The notes beneath the pieces are model-generated. The model saw only the letters and a program-made list of their open reading frames with translations, did not search any database and was not told where the DNA came from. This document shows positions 1 through 6,340 of a stretch of 10,267 nt of DNA, piece by piece. Origin of the DNA: Paludibacteraceae bacterium (lineage in GTDB: Bacteria > Bacteroidota > Bacteroidia > Bacteroidales > Paludibacteraceae); assembly GCA_017646225.1 (NCBI GenBank), contig JAGCMZ010000096.1, positions 1-10,267 of the forward strand, written 5' to 3'. The stretch's first letter is position 1. Each line of letters starts with the position of its first letter. Both the position numbers and the translations under genes were made by a program.

Positions 1-147
1 AGCGCTACCACCTCTATTGGCAGAAACTACAGACTCTCATTGTCTTATAACTTTGGCAACATGAAACCCAAAAGAAACAAGAACAACCAACAAAACAATC
101 AAAACATGTCAGGCGGTTTTGAAGACGATATGAGCACCGATTTTTAG
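1..147 (+). CDS. Outer-membrane beta-barrel protein, C-terminal end (partial)
   Basis: Frame 1 is open from the first base to a TAG at 145-147 and gives the last 48 residues of a protein that starts outside the window. The visible part has an amphipathic, aromatic stretch (RNYRLSLSYNFGN) that looks like the last strand of an outer-membrane beta-barrel. A polar Asn/Gln/Lys-rich tail of about 28 residues follows. This ending, a final strand with YNFGxM then a charged tail, is what I know from the outer-membrane beta-barrel and TonB-receptor-like proteins of Bacteroidales. The ligand and function cannot be told from this fragment. It is on the same strand as the next gene, but 43 bases and a promoter-like box separate them, so the following genes probably have their own transcription start. 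Confidence 0.65.
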   Translation, partial: SATTSIGRNYRLSLSYNFGNMKPKRNKNNQQNNQNMSGGFEDDMSTDF

Positions 148-158
148 AAAACTTTTTA

Positions 159-166
159 TACCTTTG
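159..166 (+). promoter_or_regulatory. Probable promoter -7 box (TACCTTTG)
   Basis: TACCTTTG matches the Bacteroidetes primary sigma factor -7 consensus TAnnTTTG exactly. It lies 24 bases before the ATG at 191, which would give a leader of roughly 15-20 bases. I see no good TTTG-type -33 element at the usual distance upstream, only T-rich sequence at 141-145. It would drive the coiled-coil / kinase / nucleotidyltransferase gene set. Confidence 0.55.
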
Positions 167-190
167 CGTAAAATATAGATAAATTATAAC

Positions 191-982
191 ATGAAACGAA
201 TTCTTATTTTCTGTACTGCATGCTTTATGGCTTGTATGGCAATGGCACAAATTCAGCCCGAAGTAAAAACCGTACTAAACTACGATAAAAACCTGATAAT
301 GGGTTATACTATTACTTACGAATACCCTATTGAAGACATCGAAACTGCGGTTATTGAACGTCTTGAGAAAGAAGGCGTAGAAGGAAGCAAAAAGAAAAAC
401 TTTTATGCTTTTAAAGGAATCAAATACAACTACATTTGGAATAAAACATTCGACATGTACGTTCAATTTACGGGTTCTAAAAACGCAGGAACCATCAATA
501 TGATTCTTTCGCAAGGTTACGACAACTTTATTATTCCTACCGAAGATTCCATTACCACGGCCAAAGTATACGATTGGTTAATCAGTTTGGATTTAGACAT
601 CCAAAACTATCGCTATAACGTAGCCATGGAGGCTCATCAAGAGGAATACAAAGGTATTGACAAGGAATTGAGCAAACTAGAAAAACAACGTACTAAGATT
701 GAAAAGAAGATCAAGAAAAATACAGAAGCTCAATTAAAATTTGAAGCCACTCGAACCATTGTGGGTGAAAACGACCTAAACGTTGATACCAAAAAAATTG
801 AGAAAGAACAGATAAAGGCTCAAAAATTGCTAGACGAGAAACACGAGTTAGAAGATGAGTTGAAACAAATCAATGACAAGATTGACAACGTTCGTTCTGA
901 CCTTAACAAGAAAAATAACGTTATCGCTGATTTAAAGAAAGAGCAACCCAAAACAAATACCTTACAAAAAAGCAAAAAATAA
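191..982 (+). CDS. Exported coiled-coil protein of unknown function
   Basis: I do not recognise this 263-residue protein. Residues 1-19 form a signal peptide with a short basic start, a hydrophobic core rich in Cys, Met and Ala, and an AMA cleavage site followed by Gln20. Residues 20-145 look globular, with mixed strands and helices and several aromatic residues (YIWNKTFDMY at 81-90). Residues 146-250 are highly charged and rich in Lys, Glu, Leu and Ile with heptad-like spacing, so one or two long coiled-coil helices are likely; the break near 186-200 may be a hairpin turn. The tail is basic. No transmembrane segment follows the signal, so a periplasmic location is inferred. A Cys at 15 (FMAC) is a weak lipobox-like alternative to signal peptidase I cleavage. 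The next gene starts 3 bases after the stop, so the protein is probably made together with the kinase and nucleotidyltransferase that follow. Confidence 0.85.
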   Translation: MKRILIFCTACFMACMAMAQIQPEVKTVLNYDKNLIMGYTITYEYPIEDIETAVIERLEKEGVEGSKKKNFYAFKGIKYNYIWNKTFDMYVQFTGSKNAGTINMILSQGYDNFIIPTEDSITTAKVYDWLISLDLDIQNYRYNVAMEAHQEEYKGIDKELSKLEKQRTKIEKKIKKNTEAQLKFEATRTIVGENDLNVDTKKIEKEQIKAQKLLDEKHELEDELKQINDKIDNVRSDLNKKNNVIADLKKEQPKTNTLQKSKK

Positions 983-985
983 AAC

Positions 986-2413
986 ATGGAGTGTTTATTC
1001 AGCCTCTTTGAATCATACGCCGGAGCCCGACCAACCCAACAAAGGTTATTGGCGGGCTCTGGCTCTAATAGGGTTTACTATCGCCTATGGCAAGGAGAGC
1101 AAAGTTACATTGGCGTGTACGGTGCCGATCAAAAAGAGAACCAAGCCTTTTTGATACTATCCGAACAAATGGCCAACTGTGGCATTGCCGTTCCTACTGT
1201 ATTGGCCGTATCGGACAACCAACAATATTACCTTTTGAGCGATTTGGGCGATGAATCGTTGTTTTTTGACCACATTGCCAAAGGTTATGATGAAAGCACT
1301 GTTGCACTGCTTCATAAAACCATAGCTCAATTGCCCCGTATTCAGTTTGAAGTGGCCAAAAACCTCAATTTTTCCATCTGCTACCCACAAGCATCCTTTG
1401 ACAAACGCACCGTTTATTGGGACTTAAACTACTTCAAATACGAATTTCTCAAACCATCGGGCGTAGAATTTAACGAAGCTTGGTTAGAAAATGATTTTGA
1501 TGCTCTTTGCACCGACCTTTTAGCAGTAGACACCCCCACCTTTATGTACCGTGATTTTCAGAGCCGCAACGTAATGGTGGTGAACAACGAACCCTATTTT
1601 ATCGACTATCAAGGAGGCAGAAAGGGGCCTTTTTACTACGATTTGGTATCGTTTATTTACCAAGCCAAGGCCAATATGCCCGATAATTTGCGTGCTTCGC
1701 TTATCGATACTTACAAAACAGCTTTACAACCCTATTACAACGTAAGCGATACGGAATTTTCGCATCAGATTGCTCTTTTTGCTTTGTTCAGAACCTTGCA
1801 AGTATTGGGTGCATACGGCTTTAGAGGATTGGTAGAACAAAAAGCTCACTTTATTGCCAGCATTCCATTTGCCATTGCCCAACTAAAGCAACTCTTAGGG
1901 CAAAACGACTACACCCGATACCCTTATTTGGTTAGTGTATTGCAAACATTGGTAGATCAATATAAAGACACACAGTCTGCTAATATCGACAGCAACAAAC
2001 TTTGTGTTGATGTGTACAGTTTTTCGTACAAAAAAGGCATCCCCACCGATTATTCAGGCAACGGAGGCGGTTTTGTATTTGACTGCCGTGCTATTCATAA
2101 CCCAGGCAGGTACGAACCTTATAAGAAACTAACTGGTTTAGACCAGGAAGTAATTGACTTTTTAGAAGAAGACGGCGAGATTTTAACCTTTATGGAACAC
2201 ATCTACGCCTTGGCCGACCCTGCCGTAGAACGTTACGTAAAGCGTGGATTTACGCACTTGCAATTTAGTTTTGGTTGCACGGGTGGACAACACCGCTCGG
2301 TTTACGGTGCCCAACACCTAGCCGAACACATTGCCCAAAAATTTGGTGTACAGGTACGTTTACAACACCGAGAAAGAAAGATTACCCAATATTTTAATTG
2401 TTCAGAAGAATGA
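986..2413 (+). CDS. AmgK-like amino-sugar kinase fused to RapZ C-terminal domain
   Basis: This 475-residue cytoplasmic protein has two domains. Residues 1-320 are an aminoglycoside-phosphotransferase-fold kinase. A nucleotide loop (GSGSNRVYYRL) lies at 24-34, the catalytic loop YRDFQSRN at 188-195 has Asp190 as probable base and Asn195 as metal ligand, and Asp207 in DYQGG is the second metal ligand. The RDFQSRN form is characteristic of AmgK, which phosphorylates MurNAc or GlcNAc at C1. Residues 341-463 match the C-terminal domain of RapZ (YvcJ family), with FDCRAIHNPGRY at 365-376, LTGLD at 382-386 and the signature CTGGQHRS at 431-438. The RapZ N-terminal P-loop ATPase domain is absent; the kinase takes its place. 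In E. coli this domain binds glucosamine-6-phosphate. The gene starts 3 bases after the preceding stop and ends in an ATGA overlap with the murU-like gene, so it is co-translated with the enzyme of the expected next step. The substrate is inferred, not proven. Confidence 0.85.
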   Translation: MECLFSLFESYAGARPTQQRLLAGSGSNRVYYRLWQGEQSYIGVYGADQKENQAFLILSEQMANCGIAVPTVLAVSDNQQYYLLSDLGDESLFFDHIAKGYDESTVALLHKTIAQLPRIQFEVAKNLNFSICYPQASFDKRTVYWDLNYFKYEFLKPSGVEFNEAWLENDFDALCTDLLAVDTPTFMYRDFQSRNVMVVNNEPYFIDYQGGRKGPFYYDLVSFIYQAKANMPDNLRASLIDTYKTALQPYYNVSDTEFSHQIALFALFRTLQVLGAYGFRGLVEQKAHFIASIPFAIAQLKQLLGQNDYTRYPYLVSVLQTLVDQYKDTQSANIDSNKLCVDVYSFSYKKGIPTDYSGNGGGFVFDCRAIHNPGRYEPYKKLTGLDQEVIDFLEEDGEILTFMEHIYALADPAVERYVKRGFTHLQFSFGCTGGQHRSVYGAQHLAEHIAQKFGVQVRLQHRERKITQYFNCSEE

Positions 2414-3159
2414 AAGCCTTTGTCTTTGCTGCAGGATTAGGAACTCGCCTTAAACCCATTACCGACACCATGCCAAAAGCATTGGTACCTATTCAAGGAA
2501 AACCACTTTTGGACCACGTAATGGAAAAACTACAAAGTAGTGGGATGACAGATTTTGTCATCAACATCCACCATTTTGGCGAGCAAATTATTGATTACCT
2601 CCAACAAAACTGGAAAGACGTTCCCGTAGCCATATCGGACGAGCGAGCAGCATTGTTAGAAACAGGCGGTGCAGTAAAAAAAGCAATTCCTTTATTGGGT
2701 GATGATTCTTTTTTAATACACAATGTTGATATTTTATCGAATGCTAATTTAGCCCAATTAGTGGCAGAGCACACCAATAAAAAAGCGGCAGCCACCCTGT
2801 TGGTAAGCAACCGCAAAAGCAGTAGGTATTTATTGTTTGACAAAGACATGCGCCTAAAAGCATGGACCAATACGCAAACTGGCGAAGTAAAATCGCCCTA
2901 CTCAGACATTGACATCAACACACTTACGCCATACGCCTTTGGTGGGATTCATTGTTTTTCACCCCTATTGTTTGCCGAAATGAATCCCTACCCAGATAAA
3001 TTCTCTATTATTGATTTCTACCTTGATCAATGCCTAAAATACCCTATCTATGGGTGGAAACAAGAAAATTTACAACTTTTGGATGTAGGTAAGATCAACT
3101 CGCTTGAGTTGGCCAATAACTACATTGCTCACTTAGAAGAAACAAAGGAAGTTAAATAA
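2410..3159 (+). CDS. murU: Sugar-1-phosphate nucleotidyltransferase, MurU-like
   Basis: This 249-residue enzyme transfers a nucleotide to a sugar-1-phosphate. The N-terminal signature AAGLGTRLKPITDTMPKAL at 7-25 binds the nucleoside triphosphate and includes the conserved Arg13 and Lys23. LETGGA at 83-88, the metal-binding NVDIL at 105-109 (Asp107) and the second metal site LDVG at 224-227 (Asp225) complete a Rossmann-type active site. The short length, without an added hexapeptide-repeat domain, fits MurU (MurNAc-1-phosphate uridylyltransferase) better than GlmU or long RmlA/GalU forms. The position directly after an AmgK-like kinase supports this, because AmgK and MurU work in series to make UDP-MurNAc. 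I chose the ATG at 2410, which overlaps the kinase stop as ATGA; an in-frame TTG at 2398 would add only MFRR before the conserved start. A mannose- or glucose-1-phosphate enzyme is the main alternative. The 3' end overlaps the convergent zinc-ribbon gene by 8 bases. Confidence 0.82.
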   Translation: MKAFVFAAGLGTRLKPITDTMPKALVPIQGKPLLDHVMEKLQSSGMTDFVINIHHFGEQIIDYLQQNWKDVPVAISDERAALLETGGAVKKAIPLLGDDSFLIHNVDILSNANLAQLVAEHTNKKAAATLLVSNRKSSRYLLFDKDMRLKAWTNTQTGEVKSPYSDIDINTLTPYAFGGIHCFSPLLFAEMNPYPDKFSIIDFYLDQCLKYPIYGWKQENLQLLDVGKINSLELANNYIAHLEETKEVK

Positions 3160-3493
3160 TGGGATCTGGCAAATGAGGGAAATGCTCTTTGTGAGCACGA
3201 TTTTGTTGTCGCAAAAGCCATTTGCCTGCATCTTCCCAACTATTCAATAACCAGCCCCCACATTCGGGACAAAACGACTCCGTCCCACAATCGCGACACA
3301 TATTGAATTTTCTACCACAATGATCGCAAGTAAACTGGGTAGATTGTAGCAGCCTGCCCGCCAAACTTTCGCCACATTTAGCGCATACAATGGGAGTGGT
3401 ATCAGGGCGTTTTACCAAACAATTCAAACGAGGAGTTGGATACGTAGGACGAGGGCCAAACGGAGCTTTATCTTTATTTTCCATAACAATCAT
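3152..3493 (-). CDS. Small double zinc-ribbon protein, function unknown
   Basis: This 113-residue protein has four CxxC pairs, at residues 37-40, 56-59, 66-69 and 75-78, enough to form two zinc ribbons. There is no signal peptide or membrane segment, so it is probably cytoplasmic. Before the ribbons lies a Pro-rich, basic segment (residues 10-30). After them comes a Trp-containing helix-like segment (WLLNSWEDAGKWLL, 81-94) and a His-rich end. I do not recognise a specific family; nucleic-acid or protein binding would be a guess. The longest start is the ATG at 3493. The ATG at 3484 (MENKDK) is at least as likely, because the probable promoter box at 3502-3509 would leave almost no leader before 3493. 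The gene is divergent from dapB, and its stop lies inside the end of the murU-like gene. Confidence 0.8.
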   Translation of the reverse strand: MIVMENKDKAPFGPRPTYPTPRLNCLVKRPDTTPIVCAKCGESLAGRLLQSTQFTCDHCGRKFNMCRDCGTESFCPECGGWLLNSWEDAGKWLLRQQNRAHKEHFPHLPDPII

Positions 3494-3501
3494 TTTCTGT
3501 G

Positions 3502-3509
3502 CGAAGTTA
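3502..3509 (-). promoter_or_regulatory. Possible promoter -7 box (TAACTTCG) for the zinc-ribbon gene
   Basis: On the minus strand TAACTTCG differs by one base from the Bacteroidetes -7 consensus TAnnTTTG. It sits 8 bases before the ATG at 3493 and 17 before the one at 3484, which favours the downstream start. A TTTG occurs further upstream on the same strand (3537-3534), but its 24-base spacing is longer than the usual 19-21. Confidence 0.35.
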
Positions 3510-3545
3510 CTACATTTTAATACGCTACCATAACAAAAAATGTAT

Positions 3546-3553
3546 TATTTTTG
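3546..3553 (+). promoter_or_regulatory. Probable promoter -7 box (TATTTTTG) for the dapB operon
   Basis: TATTTTTG matches the Bacteroidetes -7 consensus TAnnTTTG and lies 29 bases before the dapB ATG, in the 89-base divergent gap between the zinc-ribbon gene and dapB. A leader of about 22 bases would follow. I see no convincing -33 element. It is the only promoter candidate I find for the five-gene operon that ends with recO. Confidence 0.5.
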
Positions 3554-3582
3554 TAGATTGAACACATAAAACGATTAGTAAC

Positions 3583-4302
3583 ATGAAAATAGCACTTATT
3601 GGATACGGGAAAATGGGCAAAACCATCGAACAAATTGCCCTTAGCCGCGGTCACGAAATTGTAAGCCGCATTGACATTGACAACCAAGAAGATTTTGAAT
3701 CGGAAGCGTTTAAAAGTGCCGATGTAGCCATTGAATTTACGGCTCCAAAAGTAGCAGTAGAAAATTACAAAAAGGCATTTGCCGCTGGTGTTTCGGTGGT
3801 ATCGGGTACTACGGGTTGGACCGATCAAATGCCAGAAGTTCAAGCTTTGTGCGACGAAAAAGGATTGGCTTTCTTCTGGGCTTCTAACTTTAGCTTGGGA
3901 GTAAACATCTTTTTTGCGGTTAACGAATACTTGGCACGCATCATGAATCAATTCCCCGCCTACCAAGTGGGCATGGAAGAGACCCATCATACCCAAAAAT
4001 TAGATGCTCCTAGTGGTACTGCCATTACCCTAGCCGAAGGCATTCTAAACAACATGGAGCGCAAAAACACTTGGGCATTGGGCGAAGGCAAAGCAGAAGA
4101 CCCTACCCTTACCATCAAAGCCATTCGCGAAGGCATGGTACCTGGCATCCATACCATTCAATACGAATCTGACTTTGACTACATTACCATTACCCACGAT
4201 GCAAAAAACCGCAACGGTTTTGCTCTTGGTGCCGTACTTGCTGCCGAATTTACTTGTGGCAAAAAGGGTTGCTTAGGAATGAAAGACATGCTTAAATTTT
4301 AA
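3583..4302 (+). CDS. dapB: 4-hydroxy-tetrahydrodipicolinate reductase
   Basis: DapB reduces 4-hydroxy-tetrahydrodipicolinate with NAD(P)H in the diaminopimelate/lysine pathway, which supplies the peptidoglycan cross-linking residue. The 239-residue protein has the nucleotide-binding GYGKMGKTI at 7-15, SGTTGW at 74-79, and SNFSLGVN at 101-108. The catalytic signature EETHHTQKLDAPSGTA spans 132-147, with His135 and Lys139 as the expected catalytic pair. The substrate-binding REGMVPGIHTIQYES follows further on. The length is usual for the short Bacteroidetes form. The first ATG after the promoter box begins directly with the Rossmann strand MKIALIGYG, so the start is secure. It is the first gene of a tight operon; lepB starts 2 bases after its stop, an order common in Bacteroidales. 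Confidence 0.97.
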   Translation: MKIALIGYGKMGKTIEQIALSRGHEIVSRIDIDNQEDFESEAFKSADVAIEFTAPKVAVENYKKAFAAGVSVVSGTTGWTDQMPEVQALCDEKGLAFFWASNFSLGVNIFFAVNEYLARIMNQFPAYQVGMEETHHTQKLDAPSGTAITLAEGILNNMERKNTWALGEGKAEDPTLTIKAIREGMVPGIHTIQYESDFDYITITHDAKNRNGFALGAVLAAEFTCGKKGCLGMKDMLKF

Positions 4303-4304
4303 TT

Positions 4305-5717
4305 ATGATTGATTTCAAAAAGATAGATCTAAAACAGATTACCACCAAACAATGGATTAAAGCGGCAGTTGCATGTCTCACATACATTTTATTCATTGTT
4401 TGGGTCGGCAATTATTGGTGGTTATTCTTGTTACCTATTATAGCCGATGTATACATCACCAAAATTATTCCTTGGACTTTTTGGAAAAAGTTCGAGAACA
4501 AATATCTGTACAACATTTTTAGTTGGATGGATGCTATCCTTTTTGCCTTAGTTGCCGTTTATTTCATCAACAACTATGCTTTCCAAAACTACCAAATTCC
4601 CTCCTCGTCTTTAGAGAAGTCGCTATTGGTAGGCGATTATTTGTTGGTAAGTAAAGTTCACTACGGTCCACGTGTTCCCATGACCCCTCTTTCTATGCCT
4701 TTGGTACAGCATACATTCCCTTGGGGAGGCAAGTCTTTTAGCACTGCCATTCAATGGGATTACCGCCGTTTAGCTGGTCTTGATACCATCAAATCGTTGG
4801 ATATTGTTGTTTTCAATTTTCCAGCAGGCGACACCGTAGCCTCAAGGCAACCTAATCCTGATTACTATCAATTGTGTCGTCACTACGGCAAGCAAACCAT
4901 TGAGAAGCATCCTGAACAGTTTGGTGAAATTGTATGGAGACCTGTAGACCGCCGAGAAAACTACGTAAAACGTTGTGTTGGGCTGCCTGGCGATAGCCTA
5001 CAAATCATCAATAAACGCATTTACATCAACGGGGAACCACAATACGAGCCTACTGGTTTGCAATTTAATTACCTAGTATGTACCGATGGCAGAGCCATTT
5101 CAGATAAACAATTTGAACAATTAGGTGTAAGCGTAGATGATAGAGCACTGATAAACAAATGGTCGGATGGTTCGGCTATTTTGAAATACTTGGATTACAC
5201 CCCTATCAATGGTCAATATCCTCCCGTATACTATTTACCACTAACAGCGCAAGCATACAAACAAATTAAAGGATTTCCGCAAGTCGTATCGGTTATAAAC
5301 GATCCTAACTTGTTTACAGGAAAGGTTTTCCCACAAGCATTCGACAATTGGACACGCGATGATTATGGCCCAATTTACATTCCCCGCAAAGGAGCGACAA
5401 CGCCTTTGACCCTAGAAAACCTACCTTTGTATGAACGCATTATCCATGTATACGAAGGCCACGATTTAACCGTAAAGGACAGTACCATTTTTATCGATGG
5501 CAAACAAGCTGATTCGTACACCTTTGCCATGAATTACTTTTGGATGATGGGTGACAACCGACACAACTCAGAAGATTCACGCTATTGGGGATACGTACCA
5601 GAAGATCACATTGTGGGCAAACCCTTGTTTGTTTGGCTATCAATTGATAAAGATAAATCGTGGTTCCAGTCCATTCGTTGGAGCAGATTGTTTAAAAGCG
5701 TAGATAACATGAAATGA
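4305..5717 (+). CDS. lepB: Signal peptidase I
   Basis: LepB removes signal peptides from exported proteins at the outer face of the inner membrane. The 470-residue protein has three hydrophobic segments near residues 18-34, 38-51 and 73-90, then the catalytic part outside the membrane. The Ser box QIPSSSLEKSLLVGDYLLVSK begins at 97, with Ser102 as nucleophile. The Lys box YVKRCVGLPGDSLQI begins at 220, with Lys222 as general base. The last conserved box GDNRHNSEDSRYWGYVP begins at 416. The residue after the nucleophile is Leu rather than the Met of E. coli; I recall the same SSSLE form in other Bacteroidales. About 190 residues lie between the Lys box and the last box, which makes the protein long, with extra beta-rich sequence of unknown role. 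The gene starts 2 bases after dapB and overlaps the next gene as ATGA. Confidence 0.96.
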   Translation: MIDFKKIDLKQITTKQWIKAAVACLTYILFIVWVGNYWWLFLLPIIADVYITKIIPWTFWKKFENKYLYNIFSWMDAILFALVAVYFINNYAFQNYQIPSSSLEKSLLVGDYLLVSKVHYGPRVPMTPLSMPLVQHTFPWGGKSFSTAIQWDYRRLAGLDTIKSLDIVVFNFPAGDTVASRQPNPDYYQLCRHYGKQTIEKHPEQFGEIVWRPVDRRENYVKRCVGLPGDSLQIINKRIYINGEPQYEPTGLQFNYLVCTDGRAISDKQFEQLGVSVDDRALINKWSDGSAILKYLDYTPINGQYPPVYYLPLTAQAYKQIKGFPQVVSVINDPNLFTGKVFPQAFDNWTRDDYGPIYIPRKGATTPLTLENLPLYERIIHVYEGHDLTVKDSTIFIDGKQADSYTFAMNYFWMMGDNRHNSEDSRYWGYVPEDHIVGKPLFVWLSIDKDKSWFQSIRWSRLFKSVDNMK

Positions 5718-6340
5718 GCAACAGCATTGCATTAACCTCATTTTACGCAGGCAACATACAATATTACAGCAAGTTAGCTTATTACAAAACTTGCATTACC
5801 GATGTACATCAACATTACGAGAAGCAAACTTTCCGTAATCGATGTACCATTGCCACTGCCAACGGGCGCATGGATTTAATCATTCCCATTATCAAAGGCA
5901 GCGAAGGTAAAACCATCGATAAAGACATTAAAATTGCGGACGATAATTGGCAAAAAATACATTGGGGAGCTTTAGAGGCTGCCTATAGACACAGTCCGTT
6001 TTTTATGTATTACGAAGACGATATTCGTCCTTTTTACCAAGATCGATACACGTATTTGGTAGATTTTAACGAGGCATTACAAACGTGCATTTGTGACTTG
6101 ATAGGAATTCAACCCACTCTATTGCGAAGCAACAGTTACCTAACAGCAACCAACAACCTTGACTTTAGAAAAACATTGCATCCTAAACATCCTATTGTAG
6201 ACAAGCATTTTACCAGCGCTCCCTACTACCAAGTATTTGAGCAAAAACAGGGTTTTGTTGAGAATCTCAGCATTCTTGACCTCTTGTTTAATATGGGAAA
6301 CGAAACCATCCTTGTTTTGCAAAAATCTTTTGTACCATGA
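5714..6340 (+). CDS. WbqC-like family protein
   Basis: This 208-residue cytoplasmic protein matches the WbqC-like family. Recognisable features are the N-terminal SFYAGNIQYYSKL at 9-21, the HYEKQTFRNRC segment at 34-44 and the central NWQKIHWGALEAAYRHSPFF at 78-97, rich in aromatic and basic residues. WbqC was named from O-antigen clusters, but the biochemical role of the Bacteroidetes members is not settled as far as I know. It has no signal peptide or transmembrane helix. Both ends are translationally coupled by ATGA overlaps, with lepB upstream and the protease downstream. The lepB-wbqC pairing is common in Bacteroidales and suggests an old link with envelope functions, but that is inference. 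Confidence 0.88.
   Translation: MSNSIALTSFYAGNIQYYSKLAYYKTCITDVHQHYEKQTFRNRCTIATANGRMDLIIPIIKGSEGKTIDKDIKIADDNWQKIHWGALEAAYRHSPFFMYYEDDIRPFYQDRYTYLVDFNEALQTCICDLIGIQPTLLRSNSYLTATNNLDFRKTLHPKHPIVDKHFTSAPYYQVFEQKQGFVENLSILDLLFNMGNETILVLQKSFVP

Noticed and set aside
186..190. Search for Shine-Dalgarno sites before the starts.
   Set aside because: Only A/T-rich sequence is present before most starts, as is normal in Bacteroidota. No ribosome binding site could be called.
2398..2409. TTG start for the nucleotidyltransferase, adding MFRR.
   Set aside because: The ATG at 2410 begins the conserved MKAFVFAAGLGTRL and forms an ATGA overlap with the kinase stop, matching the other junctions in this window.
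3533..3554. Inverted repeat ACAAAAA / TTTTTGT with an 8-base loop in the gap before dapB.
   Set aside because: The arms are only 7 bases of A/T-rich sequence and overlap the promoter box, so they are expected by chance. There is no G/C stem to support a terminator or operator call.
3517..3996. Open frame of 159 codons on the minus strand opposite the start of dapB.
   Set aside because: It covers the divergent promoter region and antisense dapB sequence. dapB is certain from its motifs, and the antisense translation shows no family features.
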